The position numbers and the translations under genes were made by a program. 64,000 bases of DNA from Streptomyces wuyuanensis (GTDB lineage Bacteria; Actinomycetota; Actinomycetes; Streptomycetales; Streptomycetaceae). The notes below the pieces were generated by a model. The model worked only from the letters and a program-made list of their open reading frames with translations, was not told the origin of the DNA and ran no database searches. Location: assembly GCF_900103455.1 (NCBI RefSeq), contig NZ_FNHI01000017.1:1-64000 (forward strand), read 5' to 3'. Below, in pieces: positions 1 to 8,671 of the stretch; the first letter of the stretch is position 1, and each line of letters opens with the position of its first letter.

Positions 1-215
1 GTTCACAGCGTCCTCGCTGTGTTTTTTCAAAGGAACCACGACCATCCGTGCGGATGGACGGGGTTATCAACATATCTGGCGTTGACTTTTGGCACGCTGT
101 TGAGTTCTCAAGGAACGGACGCTTCCTTCGTACTCACCCGCAGAACATTCTCTGGGGCTTTCCTCCGGGCGCTTCCCTTCGGTGTTTCCAGCTTAGCAGA
201 TCCGATTTCCGTTTC
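1..215 (-). promoter_or_regulatory. 5' leader and promoter region of an rRNA operon reading left out of the window
   Basis: Read on the minus strand this matches my memory of the region before Streptomyces 16S rRNA. It holds a boxA-like antitermination element (TTGAGTTCTCAA at 100-111) and ends near a segment (about 1-20) that lies shortly before mature 16S in known operons. A possible -10 (TAAGCT, minus strand, 190-195) lies upstream of boxA. No rRNA gene itself is inside the window; the 16S gene should begin just beyond position 1. The call rests on remembered leader sequence, not on an alignment. Confidence 0.6.
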
Positions 216-336
216 CGCCACCCGCTGGAGCGGGCTGCCGGTCCGTTCTTCCGCTTTCGCGTTTTCCCTTTCCGGCTTCCGAAACCCTACCAGCCTTTTT
301 CCGTCTTCCTGACCACACGCCTGAGTGGACACACAG

Positions 337-363
337 AGGTGTAGACCAGTGATGTAGACCAGT
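337..363 (+). promoter_or_regulatory. tandem DasR-like (dre) boxes upstream of crr-ptsI
   Basis: The element TGTAGACCAGT occurs twice, at 340-350 and 353-363, a 13-bp period. It matches the right half of the dre consensus (TGGTCTAGACCA type) bound by the GntR-family N-acetylglucosamine regulator DasR, which is known to control pts genes in S. coelicolor. The boxes lie about 240 bp before the crr start. Both left half-sites are poor, so this is a direct repeat of half-sites rather than one clean palindrome. The stretch 364-603 shows no other clear element. Confidence 0.55.
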
Positions 364-603
364 TAGGATGTCGGCTCGACAGGTGCTGCAGATCCACGAC
401 TCATAGTCGCGCCGTGGCGAAGCAGGGGTACGACGTTACATGTCACCGGCAGACGAGGCAAATCGTTTGCGGAGCCCTCCAGGTCCGCCAACTGGTAAGT
501 CACGCACGGAACCTGGACTACCTATGACATACGCTCTGAACAGTACGCCGCCCGGTACAGGCAGTGGCGGCGGCACGTGAATCTCCACCCCTGGGAGGCC
601 CCC

Positions 604-1053
604 ATGACAACCGTGACGTCGCCTCTGGCCGGGCGCGCCATCGGGCTCGCCGCCGTGCCCGACCCGGTGTTCTCCGGTGCGATGGTCGGTCCCGGTACGG
701 CGATCGACCCCGTACGAGAGCCGTCCGAGGCGGTCTCCCCCGTGGATGGCATCGTTGTCTCCTTGCACCCGCACGCCTTCGTCGTCGTCGACCCCGAGGG
801 CCACGGTGTGCTGACCCATCTGGGCATCGACACGGTCCAGCTCAACGGTGAGGGCTTCGAGCTCCTCATCAACAAGGGCGACACCGTGACCCGTGGTCAG
901 GCCGTCGTGCGCTGGAACCCCCTCGCCGTCGAAGAGGCCGGCAAGTCCCCGATCTGTCCCGTGGTGGCCCTCGAGGCCTCCGCCGACGCGCTGGGCGGGC
1001 TCCGCGAGGACGGCGACATCAAGACCGGCGACGAACTGTTCAGCTGGGAGTGA
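604..1053 (+). CDS. crr: PTS EIIA-Glc-type phosphocarrier
   Basis: Soluble glucose-family EIIA protein of 149 aa. It accepts phosphate from HPr and passes it to sugar-specific EIIB/EIIC permeases such as the N-acetylglucosamine or glucose-type transporters. The EIIA fold shows the paired histidines of the active site, in SLHPHAF and, about 15 residues on, in GVLTHLGIDTVQLNGEGF; the second is the expected phosphorylation site. The ATG at 604 is preferred over the in-frame GTG at 577 because a GGGAGG sits 6 nt before it. ptsI follows 76 bp downstream, so the two are probably one operon under the dre-like boxes at 337-363. HPr (ptsH) is not in the window. Confidence 0.95.
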   Translation: MTTVTSPLAGRAIGLAAVPDPVFSGAMVGPGTAIDPVREPSEAVSPVDGIVVSLHPHAFVVVDPEGHGVLTHLGIDTVQLNGEGFELLINKGDTVTRGQAVVRWNPLAVEEAGKSPICPVVALEASADALGGLREDGDIKTGDELFSWE

Positions 1054-1129
1054 CCTCGCCGTCCCGGTGACGGCCTGTCGTACATCCACCGCGGCGGCTG
1101 GGGTCGCCGCACTATCGGAGACGGGTGCA

Positions 1130-2800
1130 ATGGAGACAACGCTGCGAGGCGTCGGCGTGAGCCACGGTGTGGCGGTCGGCGAGGTTCGGCACATGGGCAC
1201 GGCGGTGCTGGAACCGCCGGCCAAGCAGATACCGGCGGAGGACGCCGGGCGTGAACAGGGGCGCGCCCGGCACGCGGTGGACGCCGTTGCCGCCGACCTT
1301 GTCGCGCGCGGCAATCTGGCCGGCGGCGAGGCACAGCACGTGCTCGAGGCGCAGGCCATGATGGCGCAGGACCCCGAGCTGATGGCGGATGTCGAGCGGC
1401 GGATCGCCGTCGGCAGCACGGCCGAACGGGCCGTCTACGACGCATTCGCGGCCTACCGGGCGCTGCTGGCGGGTGCCGGTGAGTACCTGGCCGGGCGGGT
1501 GGCCGACCTCGACGACGTGCGCAACCGGATCGTGGCGCGGCTGCTCGGGGTGCCGATGCCGGGTGTGCCGGACAGCGACGAGCCGTATGTGCTGATCGCG
1601 CGGGACCTCGCTCCCGCGGACACGGCGCTGCTCGACCCGGCGCTGGTGCTCGGGTTCGTCACCGAGGAGGGTGGCCCGACCAGCCACAGCGCGATCCTGG
1701 CCCGGGCGCTCGGGGTGCCGGCCGTGGTGGCGCTTCCGGGGGCGTGCGAGCTGGCCGAGGGCACGGTGGTCGCGGTGGACGGCAGCACCGGTGAGGTGTT
1801 CGTGGAGCCCGGCGACGAGCGGCGTGCGCAGCTGACCGAGGCGGCGGCCGCGAGGAAGGCCGCACTGGCGGCGTCCACGGGTCCGGGTGCGACGTCGGAC
1901 GGCCACAAGGTGCCGCTGCTGGCGAACGTCGGCGGCCCCGGGGACGTTCCCGCCGCCGTCGAAGCCGGTGCCGAGGGCGTCGGTCTGTTCCGCACCGAGT
2001 TCCTCTTCCTGGACGACAGCAAGCAGGCGCCGTCGGAGGCCAAGCAGGTCGAGGCGTACCGGAAGGTGCTGGAGGCGTTCCCCGAGGGGCGGGTGGTCGT
2101 GCGGGTGCTGGACGCCGGCGCCGACAAGCCCCTGGACTTCCTGACTCCGGCCGACGAGCCGAACCCGGCGCTGGGCGTGCGCGGGCTGCGGGCGCTGTTC
2201 GATCACCCGGAGGTGCTGCGGACGCAGCTGACCGCGCTGTCGAAGGCCGCCGAGGGGCTGCCCGTGTACCTCGAGGTCATGGCGCCGATGGTGGCCGACC
2301 GCACGGACGCCAGGGCGTTCGCGGACGCGTGCCGTGAGGCCGGCCTGAAGGCGAAGTTCGGTGCGATGGTCGAGATCCCGTCCGCAGCTCTGCGGGCGCG
2401 GTCGGTGCTGCAGGAGGTCGAGTTCCTGTCGCTGGGCACGAACGACCTGGCGCAGTACACCTTCGCCGCGGACCGCCAGGTCGGTGCGGTGTCCCGGCTC
2501 CAGGACCCGTGGCAGCCCGCGCTGCTCGACCTGGTGTCGCTGTCCGCCGAGGCGGCCAAGGCCGAGGGCAAGAGCTGTGGTGTGTGCGGTGAGGCCGCGT
2601 CGGATCCGCTGCTCGCGTGTGTGCTGACGGGTCTGGGCGTCACCTCCCTTTCCATGGGTGCGGCGTCGATCCCCTATGTGCGGGCGACGCTGGCGAAGTA
2701 CACGCTGGCCCAGTGCGAGCGTGCCGCGGCCGCGGCGCGGGCCGCGGACTCCGCCGACGAGGCGCGGCGGGCCGCGCAGGCGGTGCTGTCCGGCGAGTGA
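1130..2800 (+). CDS. ptsI: phosphoenolpyruvate-protein phosphotransferase (PTS enzyme I)
   Basis: Enzyme I of the PTS, 556 aa, the usual length. It autophosphorylates from PEP and donates the phosphate to HPr in the cytoplasm. The N-terminal HPr-binding and swivelling domain carries the active histidine in GGPTSHSAILAR (His186). The PEP-binding TIM barrel has the expected SLGTNDLAQYTFAADR motif and the catalytic cysteine context SCGVCGEAA near residue 480. The ATG at 1130 follows GGAG at 1117-1120; the open frame extends further upstream but overlaps crr and lacks homology there. It is co-directional with crr, consistent with a crr-ptsI operon. Confidence 0.96.
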   Translation: METTLRGVGVSHGVAVGEVRHMGTAVLEPPAKQIPAEDAGREQGRARHAVDAVAADLVARGNLAGGEAQHVLEAQAMMAQDPELMADVERRIAVGSTAERAVYDAFAAYRALLAGAGEYLAGRVADLDDVRNRIVARLLGVPMPGVPDSDEPYVLIARDLAPADTALLDPALVLGFVTEEGGPTSHSAILARALGVPAVVALPGACELAEGTVVAVDGSTGEVFVEPGDERRAQLTEAAAARKAALAASTGPGATSDGHKVPLLANVGGPGDVPAAVEAGAEGVGLFRTEFLFLDDSKQAPSEAKQVEAYRKVLEAFPEGRVVVRVLDAGADKPLDFLTPADEPNPALGVRGLRALFDHPEVLRTQLTALSKAAEGLPVYLEVMAPMVADRTDARAFADACREAGLKAKFGAMVEIPSAALRARSVLQEVEFLSLGTNDLAQYTFAADRQVGAVSRLQDPWQPALLDLVSLSAEAAKAEGKSCGVCGEAASDPLLACVLTGLGVTSLSMGAASIPYVRATLAKYTLAQCERAAAAARAADSADEARRAAQAVLSGE

Positions 2801-2818
2801 CCGGCCGGTCGGAGTGTG

Positions 2819-2851
2819 GAGGGGCTTCCCGCCGCGGGCGGGGAGCCCCTC
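2819..2851 (+). terminator. hairpin terminator after ptsI
   Basis: A 15-bp stem with one G-U pair and a 3-nt loop (GAGGGGCT...AGCCCCTC outer arms) begins 18 bp after the ptsI stop. It has no U-tract, as is common in Streptomyces. It may also serve the converging gene that ends at 2894. Confidence 0.7.
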
Positions 2852-2893
2852 TTCCGTTCCCGTGTGCTCTCCCTTGTCCTTGCCCCTCTGCCT

Positions 2894-3910
2894 CTACGGC
2901 TGTGAGTCGCCGACGGCGAAGCCCGCGCGGTACTCGACGCCTGGTTCCGGGGCGAGCGGCTCTCCGGTGTCCGCGTCCGTGCAGTAGGCGCTGAAGACCT
3001 CGGCCTCGGTGAGTGCGACGAGCCGGCCTCCGTGGAGCCGCCAGCCGTGCAGCCGGTCGGGTGCGTCGGGCGTGGAGGTCCTCAGGACGACTCCCCCAGG
3101 GCTCTCCAAAGCAATGCCGACCGCGAGGACCGTCGCGAATTCGGCGGCCTCGGCGGAGTCGAGCACGGCCGGCGCCTCGGCGGCGCGCATGGTGTGGAGG
3201 ACCGCCAGGAGCTGCTGCCCCTTCTCGGCCGGGACGCTGCACACGAGGTGGTGCGTACCGGGCCCGGCGCCGTCGAGCAGTTCGACCAGCAGCCTCGATG
3301 CCCGGTCGAACGCGGAGCGGCCCGCGTCCTCCCCGCAGTCCGAGCAGGTGCCGAGGTCGCCGAGCAGGGAGGTGGCGTACTCCCAGGTGGTCTGCCGGGC
3401 CGTGCGGTGGACGAGTTGCGGTACGAGCTCGTCGAGCGGCTGGCCGGTGTACGCGATCGTCGCACCGGTGGAGGCGACCTCGGCGGTGTAGCGGCTGCGG
3501 CTTGCGGAGGAGTCGGGGTCGAGACCGGTCTCCTGGCAGTAGTGCGCGAACTCCACCGGGTCGAACAGGGCGACGGTGGTGTGACCGCCCTGGGTGGAGA
3601 GTGCCTTGAGCAGGCCTTCCGTGTGGCGGAGGTAGTCGGGATGGTCGTCGAAGACGAACGTCGGATACCGGCGCATGGCCGCGAAGTCCCGGTCGTCGAC
3701 GAGGAGTCCTACGGTTGCGGGTACGTCGCGGCGCAGCGCCCGGTGGCGTGCCCGGCGGGCGTCGCCCGCCCGTGCGCGTCGGCGCGCGTGGCCGTGCCGA
3801 CCGGCGTGCTTGGCGGCGGTGGTGTGGTCCTGGCCGTCCTGCGGGCGGTGTGTGCCGTCCTTGCCGTGGGCCGAGGTGCGGGCGGTCGCGTCGTGCTTGC
3901 GGTGCTGCAT
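2894..3910 (-). CDS. uncharacterised Streptomyces protein
   Basis: I do not recognise the function of this 338-aa cytoplasmic-looking protein. The first 60 or so residues are rich in Arg and His and look disordered. The rest is a globular alpha/beta region with sequences such as TVGLLVDDRDFAAMRRYPTF, followed by a CSDCGEDAG motif that could bind a metal or be redox-active. The C-terminal third is acidic and ends AGFAVGDSQP. No signal peptide or membrane helix is visible. The ATG at 3910 is chosen because AGGGGGA precedes it by 5 nt. An 11-bp inverted repeat lies 32 bp upstream. Confidence 0.8.
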   Translation of the reverse strand: MQHRKHDATARTSAHGKDGTHRPQDGQDHTTAAKHAGRHGHARRRARAGDARRARHRALRRDVPATVGLLVDDRDFAAMRRYPTFVFDDHPDYLRHTEGLLKALSTQGGHTTVALFDPVEFAHYCQETGLDPDSSASRSRYTAEVASTGATIAYTGQPLDELVPQLVHRTARQTTWEYATSLLGDLGTCSDCGEDAGRSAFDRASRLLVELLDGAGPGTHHLVCSVPAEKGQQLLAVLHTMRAAEAPAVLDSAEAAEFATVLAVGIALESPGGVVLRTSTPDAPDRLHGWRLHGGRLVALTEAEVFSAYCTDADTGEPLAPEPGVEYRAGFAVGDSQP

Positions 3911-3941
3911 GGAATCCCCCTGGTGGCGTGAGCCCCGTTGC

Positions 3942-3974
3942 TCAGTGCTCACTCACCGTAACCGTGAGCACTGA
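3942..3974. promoter_or_regulatory. 11-bp inverted repeat, operator or terminator
   Basis: TCAGTGCTCAC and GTGAGCACTGA are perfect inverted copies (3942-3952 and 3964-3974) separated by 11 nt. The element sits between the end of the acetoacetyl-CoA synthetase gene (4010) and the start of the unknown gene (3910), both on the minus strand. It could end the upstream transcript or be an operator for the downstream gene. The stem is not G/C-dominated, which favours a protein-binding site slightly. Confidence 0.45.
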
Positions 3975-4009
3975 CAGCGTGTCCTCGCGGCCCAGGGGGC
4001 GGCTCGGGT

Positions 4010-5998
4010 TCAGCCGCGCTCGGCGCCGCGCTTGCGTGCCAGTTCCTCGTAGAAGCGCAGCAGTTCGAGGTTGTCCACCGAGCCGGGGTTGACCGCCTTC
4101 GTCAGGGCGGTCCCCTGCAGCAGGCGCTTGACCGGAACCTCGATGCGCTTGCCGGTGAGGGTGTGCGGGACGCCGGGGACCTCGATGATGTCGTCCGGGA
4201 CGTGGCGCGGGGAGAGCTGTTCGCGGATGGTCCGCTTGATCCGGGAACGCAGTTCGTCGTCGAGGGCGGCGCCAGGGGCGAGGTGGACGAAGAGCGGCAT
4301 CCAGTATCCGCCGTCGGGTTCCTCCAGGCCGATGACGAGGGATTCCCTGATCTCGGGAAGCCGTTCCACAGCTTCGTAGATGTCGGCGGAGCCCATGCGG
4401 ACGCCCTGGCGGTTCAGGGTGGAGTCGGACCTGCCGTGGATGACGACGGAGCCGTGGTCGGTGATCGTGATCCAGTCGCCGTGCCGCCAGACGCCGGGGA
4501 ACAGCTCGAAGTAGCTGTCGCGGTAGCGGCTTCCGTCGGGGTCGTTCCAGAAGCGGATCGGCATGGACGGCATGGGGTTCGTGACGACGAGCTCGCCGAC
4601 CTCGCCGATGACGGGCTTGCCGTGCGGGTCCCAGGACTGCAGGTCGGTGCCGAGGCAGGCGGCCTGGAGTTCGCCGATGTGGACGGGCAGGGTCGGCACG
4701 GCCCCCGCGAAGCAGCTGCAGACGTCCGTGCCGCCGCTGACGGACGCGATCCACAGGTCCTCGCGGACCTCGTCGTGGAGCCAGCGGAAGCCGTCGGGCG
4801 GCAACGGGGACCCGGTGGTGGCGACGCACTGGATCCGTGAGAGGTCGTGGTCGCGCGAGGGGTGCACGCCGGCCTTGCGGCAGGCCATCACGTAGGCGGC
4901 GGAGGTGCCGAAGAGGGTCGTCTCGGTGCGCTCGGCGATCGCCCACTGGGCGCCGGTGTCCGGGTGGCCCGGGCTGCCGTCGTACAGCACGACGGTGGTG
5001 CCGGTGAGCAGGCCGGAGACGAGGAAGTTCCACATCATCCAGCCGGTGGAGGTGTACCAGAAGAAGCGGTCCCCGGGACCGAGGTCGCAGTGCAGCCCGA
5101 GCTGCTTGAAGTGTTCCAGGAGGATGCCGCCCTGGGACTGGACGATCGCCTTGGGCAGCCCGGTCGTGCCGGAGGAGTAGAGGACCCACAGCGGGTGGTC
5201 GAACGGGACCGGTTCGAAGACGGGCTCGGCGTCGCCGGCGGTGAGGGCGGACCACTCGAGGGCGCCTTCGGGGGCCGGGGTGCCGAGGAGGGGGATGTGG
5301 ACGACGGCACGCAGGGTGGGCAGTTCGCGGCGGAGTTCGGCGACCACGTCGGCGCGGTCGTGCTCCTTGCCGCCGTAGCGGTAGCCGTCCACCGTGAACA
5401 GGACCACCGGTTCGACCTGCTGGAAGCGGTCGAGGACGCTGCGGGCGCCGAAGTCGGGGGCGCACGAGGTCCAGGTGGCGCCGACGGCGGCGGTGGCGAG
5501 GAGGGCGGTCACGGCCTGCGGGATGTTGGGCAGGTAGCCGCTGACGCGGTCGCCGGGGCGTACGCCGAGGGCGCGGAGTTCGGCGGCGAGCGATCCGACC
5601 TGGCGGCGCAGCTCGGCCCAGCTGATGGGGACCGGGTCATGTGTCTCGTCCACATGAATGAGTGCCGGCTCATGGGCGCGCGTCGGGTCGTCGGCCGTGC
5701 GCAGGGCGTGCTCGGCGTAGTTGAGCGTGGCGCCCGGGAACCACTGGGCACCGGGCATGCCGCGGTCGGCGAGGACGCGCTCGTAAGGGGTGGAGAACCG
5801 TACGTCGAACCAGTCGGCGACCGCCTCCCAGAAGGTCTCGAGCCGGTCGACCGACCAGCGGTGCAGGGCGGGGTAGCCGCCGTCGGCGGGCGCGCCGTGG
5901 TGCTCGGCGGCCCATGCCTGGAAGCGGGTGATCCGGGCCGCCGCGATGCGGTCGGCGTCCGGCTGCCAGAGGGGGGCAGGGTTCGCTGCTGAGGTCAT
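4010..5998 (-). CDS. acetoacetyl-CoA synthetase
   Basis: ANL-superfamily ligase of 662 aa that activates acetoacetate with ATP and CoA. The AMP-binding P-loop reads LYSSGTTGLPKAIVQS, followed by the YTSTGWMMWN segment and SVSGGTDVCSCF typical of the acetoacetyl-CoA synthetase branch. The C-terminal hinge and lysine region (RIEVPVKRLLQG) is intact, so the enzyme looks functional. The ATG at 5998 has GGGAG 7 nt upstream. The frame stays open far beyond this to 8140, but that part is antisense to a glycosidase gene and is not coding. The gene is divergent from the GH31 gene across a 290-bp spacer with repeated operator-like boxes. Confidence 0.92.
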   Translation of the reverse strand: MTSAANPAPLWQPDADRIAAARITRFQAWAAEHHGAPADGGYPALHRWSVDRLETFWEAVADWFDVRFSTPYERVLADRGMPGAQWFPGATLNYAEHALRTADDPTRAHEPALIHVDETHDPVPISWAELRRQVGSLAAELRALGVRPGDRVSGYLPNIPQAVTALLATAAVGATWTSCAPDFGARSVLDRFQQVEPVVLFTVDGYRYGGKEHDRADVVAELRRELPTLRAVVHIPLLGTPAPEGALEWSALTAGDAEPVFEPVPFDHPLWVLYSSGTTGLPKAIVQSQGGILLEHFKQLGLHCDLGPGDRFFWYTSTGWMMWNFLVSGLLTGTTVVLYDGSPGHPDTGAQWAIAERTETTLFGTSAAYVMACRKAGVHPSRDHDLSRIQCVATTGSPLPPDGFRWLHDEVREDLWIASVSGGTDVCSCFAGAVPTLPVHIGELQAACLGTDLQSWDPHGKPVIGEVGELVVTNPMPSMPIRFWNDPDGSRYRDSYFELFPGVWRHGDWITITDHGSVVIHGRSDSTLNRQGVRMGSADIYEAVERLPEIRESLVIGLEEPDGGYWMPLFVHLAPGAALDDELRSRIKRTIREQLSPRHVPDDIIEVPGVPHTLTGKRIEVPVKRLLQGTALTKAVNPGSVDNLELLRFYEELARKRGAERG

Positions 5999-6179
5999 GG
6001 GGCGGCTCCCGGGCGGCTGTGCGGCTCTGTGCGTGGTCGGCACTCGGTCGGCACGTGGTCTACGTGTGTGTCCGTGCGGGGCGTGGGTGTGCCTTCGCGC
6101 GGCTGACAGGGACGATGCCATGTGATCGTCTTCCGCACCAGGGTTCCCCACCCATGGCGGGGTGGCCGATTGTGTGCTC

Positions 6180-6236
6180 TCACCACGGGTGATGGGTCTC
6201 GGCACCGCGGTGAGTGGGTTCTGCCACCGCGGGTGA
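6180..6236. promoter_or_regulatory. three 22-bp-spaced operator-like boxes between divergent genes
   Basis: Three related palindromic cores occur: TCACCACGGGTGA at 6180-6192, CACCGCGGTG at 6203-6212 (perfect palindrome) and CACCGCGGGTG at 6225-6235. Their centres are about 22 bp apart, two helical turns, so a regulator could bind one face of the DNA. They lie 54-110 bp before the GH31 start and about 180 bp from the acetoacetyl-CoA synthetase start. No regulator gene adjoins. The rest of 5999-6289 shows nothing else clear. Confidence 0.5.
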
Positions 6237-6289
6237 ACGACAGTTGAACGGACCCCGCCCCGGCCTCGGCGGATGGCAGGGTGAGCGGC

Positions 6290-8671
6290 ATGAACGGTCG
6301 TGATCTGGTGCGCTCGGTGCGGCTCTTCGGGACGGTGCGGGGGCTGCGCGCGGCGCGCTCGGCGTGGCGCAGGAGGCGTACGGATGCGTGGGGGCTGCCC
6401 CCGCGGGGCGCGGAGCGGGCGCGGGTGCCGGGTCAGGTGACCGGGGCGGAGCCGGCGCCGGGCGGCGGGATCGTCCGCTTTGCCCGTTCGGAGCTGCTGG
6501 TGCGGGTGGCGGCCACGGGTGTCGTCTTCTGGGGCTGGGACGGTGCGGAGCCCGAGCCGTCGTACGCGCTGGACGGCGCGCCCCCGAAACCCGACCCACG
6601 GGCCGGACTGGAGCCGGACAAGGACGGCGGCTGGCGGATCGTCTCGGAGCGGGTGACGGTGGCGGTGTCCCGGCACGGCGGGGTCGAGATCCGGACACCG
6701 GGCGGGGTGGTCCTGCGCAGGGATCTTCCTCCGCGCTGGTGGGAACCGGTCGGTGGCGGTCCGGCCCGCTGGCTCCAGCGCAGTGAAGTGGCGGCGGACG
6801 CCCGGTTCTTCGGCCTCGGCGGCCGTGCGTCGGGGCCGCGGCTGAGGGACGGCACGTACCGGCTGTGGAACACCGATCCGCGCGGGAGCTTCGGGCCGGG
6901 CGACGATCCGCTGTACATCACGATGCCCGTACAGCTCGTGGTCGCGGACGCGGGTACGCACCTGGCGTTCATCGACAACTCCTGGGAGGGACGGGTCACC
7001 CTGCGCGAGGGCGAGGAGGGCGCGGGGTCGGGACACGACCGTCCCGGTACGAGCGAGGTCCGCATGGGCGGTGGGCCGCTGCGCTGCTGGGTGGTCGTGG
7101 GCACGCCGGCACGGGTGCTCCGGAGGTGGACGGGGCTCACGGGCGCGCCCGCGCCGCCGCCGTCGTGGGCATTGGGGCCCCAGCACGCGCGCTGGGGCTT
7201 CGGCAGCGAGCGCGAGGTGCGGCGTGTGGTGGCGGGCTACCGGGAGCGGGGGCTGCCGCTGTCGGCGGTGCACCTGGACATCGACCACTACGACGGCCAC
7301 CGGGTCTTCACCGTGGACGCGGAGCGTTTCCCCGATCTCCCCGGGCTGGCCAAGGATCTCGGTGCGGACGGGGTGCGGCTCGTCTCGATCGTCGATCCGG
7401 CGGTGAGGGCGGAGCCGGGCAACGAGGTGTACGACTCCGGAGCGGCGGCCGGCGCGTTCGTCCTGGACGGGCGCGGCCGCGAGGTGCGCGGTGAGGTGTG
7501 GCCCGGGGAGTGCGTGTACCCGGACTTCACGGATCCCCGGGTCCGCGCGTGGTGGGGCGGGCTGTACGAGGAGCGGCTGGCGCAGGGCTTCTCCGGGGTG
7601 TGGCACGACATGAACGAGCCGGTGGCGTTCGCTCCCTTCGGCGACATGACGCTGCCGCTCTCGGCCCGGCACTGCCTGGAGGGCCGCGGCGGCGATCACC
7701 GCGAGGCCCACAACGTGTACGGCCTGGCGATGGCACGGGCCGGCCACGAGGCGCTCCGGAAGCTGCGTCCCGAGGAGCGCCCGTTCCTGTTCTCGCGCTC
7801 GGGCTGGGTGGGCATGCAGCGGTACGGCGGGACCTGGTCCGGCGATGTGGCGACCGGCTGGCCGGGGCTCCGGGCATCGCTGGCGCTGGTGCTGGGGCTC
7901 GGGCTGTGCGGGGTACCGTACTCGGGTCCGGACGTGGGCGGGTTCGACGGAAGCCCGTCGCCCGAGCTGTTCCTGCGCTGGTTCCAGCTGGGGTCCTGTC
8001 TGCCGCTGTTCCGCACTCATGCGGCGATCGGGGCGGGGCGCCGGGAGCCGTGGGAGTTCGGCCCGCAGGTTCTCGGGCACGCCAGGGCGGCGCTGCTCGA
8101 ACGGGAGCGGCTGCGCCCGTACTTCGTGACCCTGGCGCATCTGGCGAGGCTGACGGGGGCGCCGTATGTGCGGCCGCTGTGGTGGGGCGCGCCGGCCGAC
8201 CGGGCGCTGCGGGACTGCGAGGACGCGTTCCTGCTGGGTGACGCGCTGCTGGTGGCGCCGGTGCTGGAGCCGGGCGCGAACCGGCGTGCGGTGCGACTGC
8301 CGCGGGGGCTCTGGTTCGACACGGCGTCCGGCGTGGCGTACGAGGGCCCCGGCCAGGCCCTGCTGGACGCCCCCCTGTCGCGGATCCCGGTGCTGGCAAG
8401 GGCGGGCGCGGTGATTCCGGTTCGCGGCGAGGACGGCGGGACCGAGCTGGAGGTGTGGTCGCCCGCCCCGGGCCGCACCGGCAGCGGTCTGGTCGTCGAG
8501 GACCGTGCCACCCCCGGGACGCGGCCGGCGGTGGAGCGCTACGCGTCGCGGCTGGTGGACGGCCGGGTGGTCGTGGAACGGGTGTCCGACGCCGGTGCGG
8601 TGCGGCCGGAGCGCCGGGTGCGGGTGCGCGGCGGCGCGGCGGCGCGGGCGCCTCGCAGGGCTCAGCCGTAG
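6290..8671 (+). CDS. glycoside hydrolase family 31 (alpha-glucosidase type)
   Basis: Predicted retaining alpha-glycosidase of 793 aa acting on alpha-glucosides or similar oligosaccharides. An N-terminal beta-sandwich (about 60-270) precedes the catalytic barrel. The family signature GVWHDMNEPVAF contains the expected nucleophile Asp440, and SRSGWVGMQRYGGTWSGD follows the GH31 pattern for the second half of the active site. No signal peptide is evident, so it is probably intracellular. The ATG at 6290 follows AGGGTGAG; a GTG at 6281 is possible. The C-terminal beta-domain (residues 650-790) is Arg/Val-rich but intact. The substrate cannot be told from sequence alone. Confidence 0.9.
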   Translation: MNGRDLVRSVRLFGTVRGLRAARSAWRRRRTDAWGLPPRGAERARVPGQVTGAEPAPGGGIVRFARSELLVRVAATGVVFWGWDGAEPEPSYALDGAPPKPDPRAGLEPDKDGGWRIVSERVTVAVSRHGGVEIRTPGGVVLRRDLPPRWWEPVGGGPARWLQRSEVAADARFFGLGGRASGPRLRDGTYRLWNTDPRGSFGPGDDPLYITMPVQLVVADAGTHLAFIDNSWEGRVTLREGEEGAGSGHDRPGTSEVRMGGGPLRCWVVVGTPARVLRRWTGLTGAPAPPPSWALGPQHARWGFGSEREVRRVVAGYRERGLPLSAVHLDIDHYDGHRVFTVDAERFPDLPGLAKDLGADGVRLVSIVDPAVRAEPGNEVYDSGAAAGAFVLDGRGREVRGEVWPGECVYPDFTDPRVRAWWGGLYEERLAQGFSGVWHDMNEPVAFAPFGDMTLPLSARHCLEGRGGDHREAHNVYGLAMARAGHEALRKLRPEERPFLFSRSGWVGMQRYGGTWSGDVATGWPGLRASLALVLGLGLCGVPYSGPDVGGFDGSPSPELFLRWFQLGSCLPLFRTHAAIGAGRREPWEFGPQVLGHARAALLERERLRPYFVTLAHLARLTGAPYVRPLWWGAPADRALRDCEDAFLLGDALLVAPVLEPGANRRAVRLPRGLWFDTASGVAYEGPGQALLDAPLSRIPVLARAGAVIPVRGEDGGTELEVWSPAPGRTGSGLVVEDRATPGTRPAVERYASRLVDGRVVVERVSDAGAVRPERRVRVRGGAAARAPRRAQP

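Noticed and set aside
6001..8140. N-terminal extension of the acetoacetyl-CoA synthetase frame
   Set aside because: Runs antisense through the GH31 gene; the ATG at 5998 has a good ribosome site and matches the family length.
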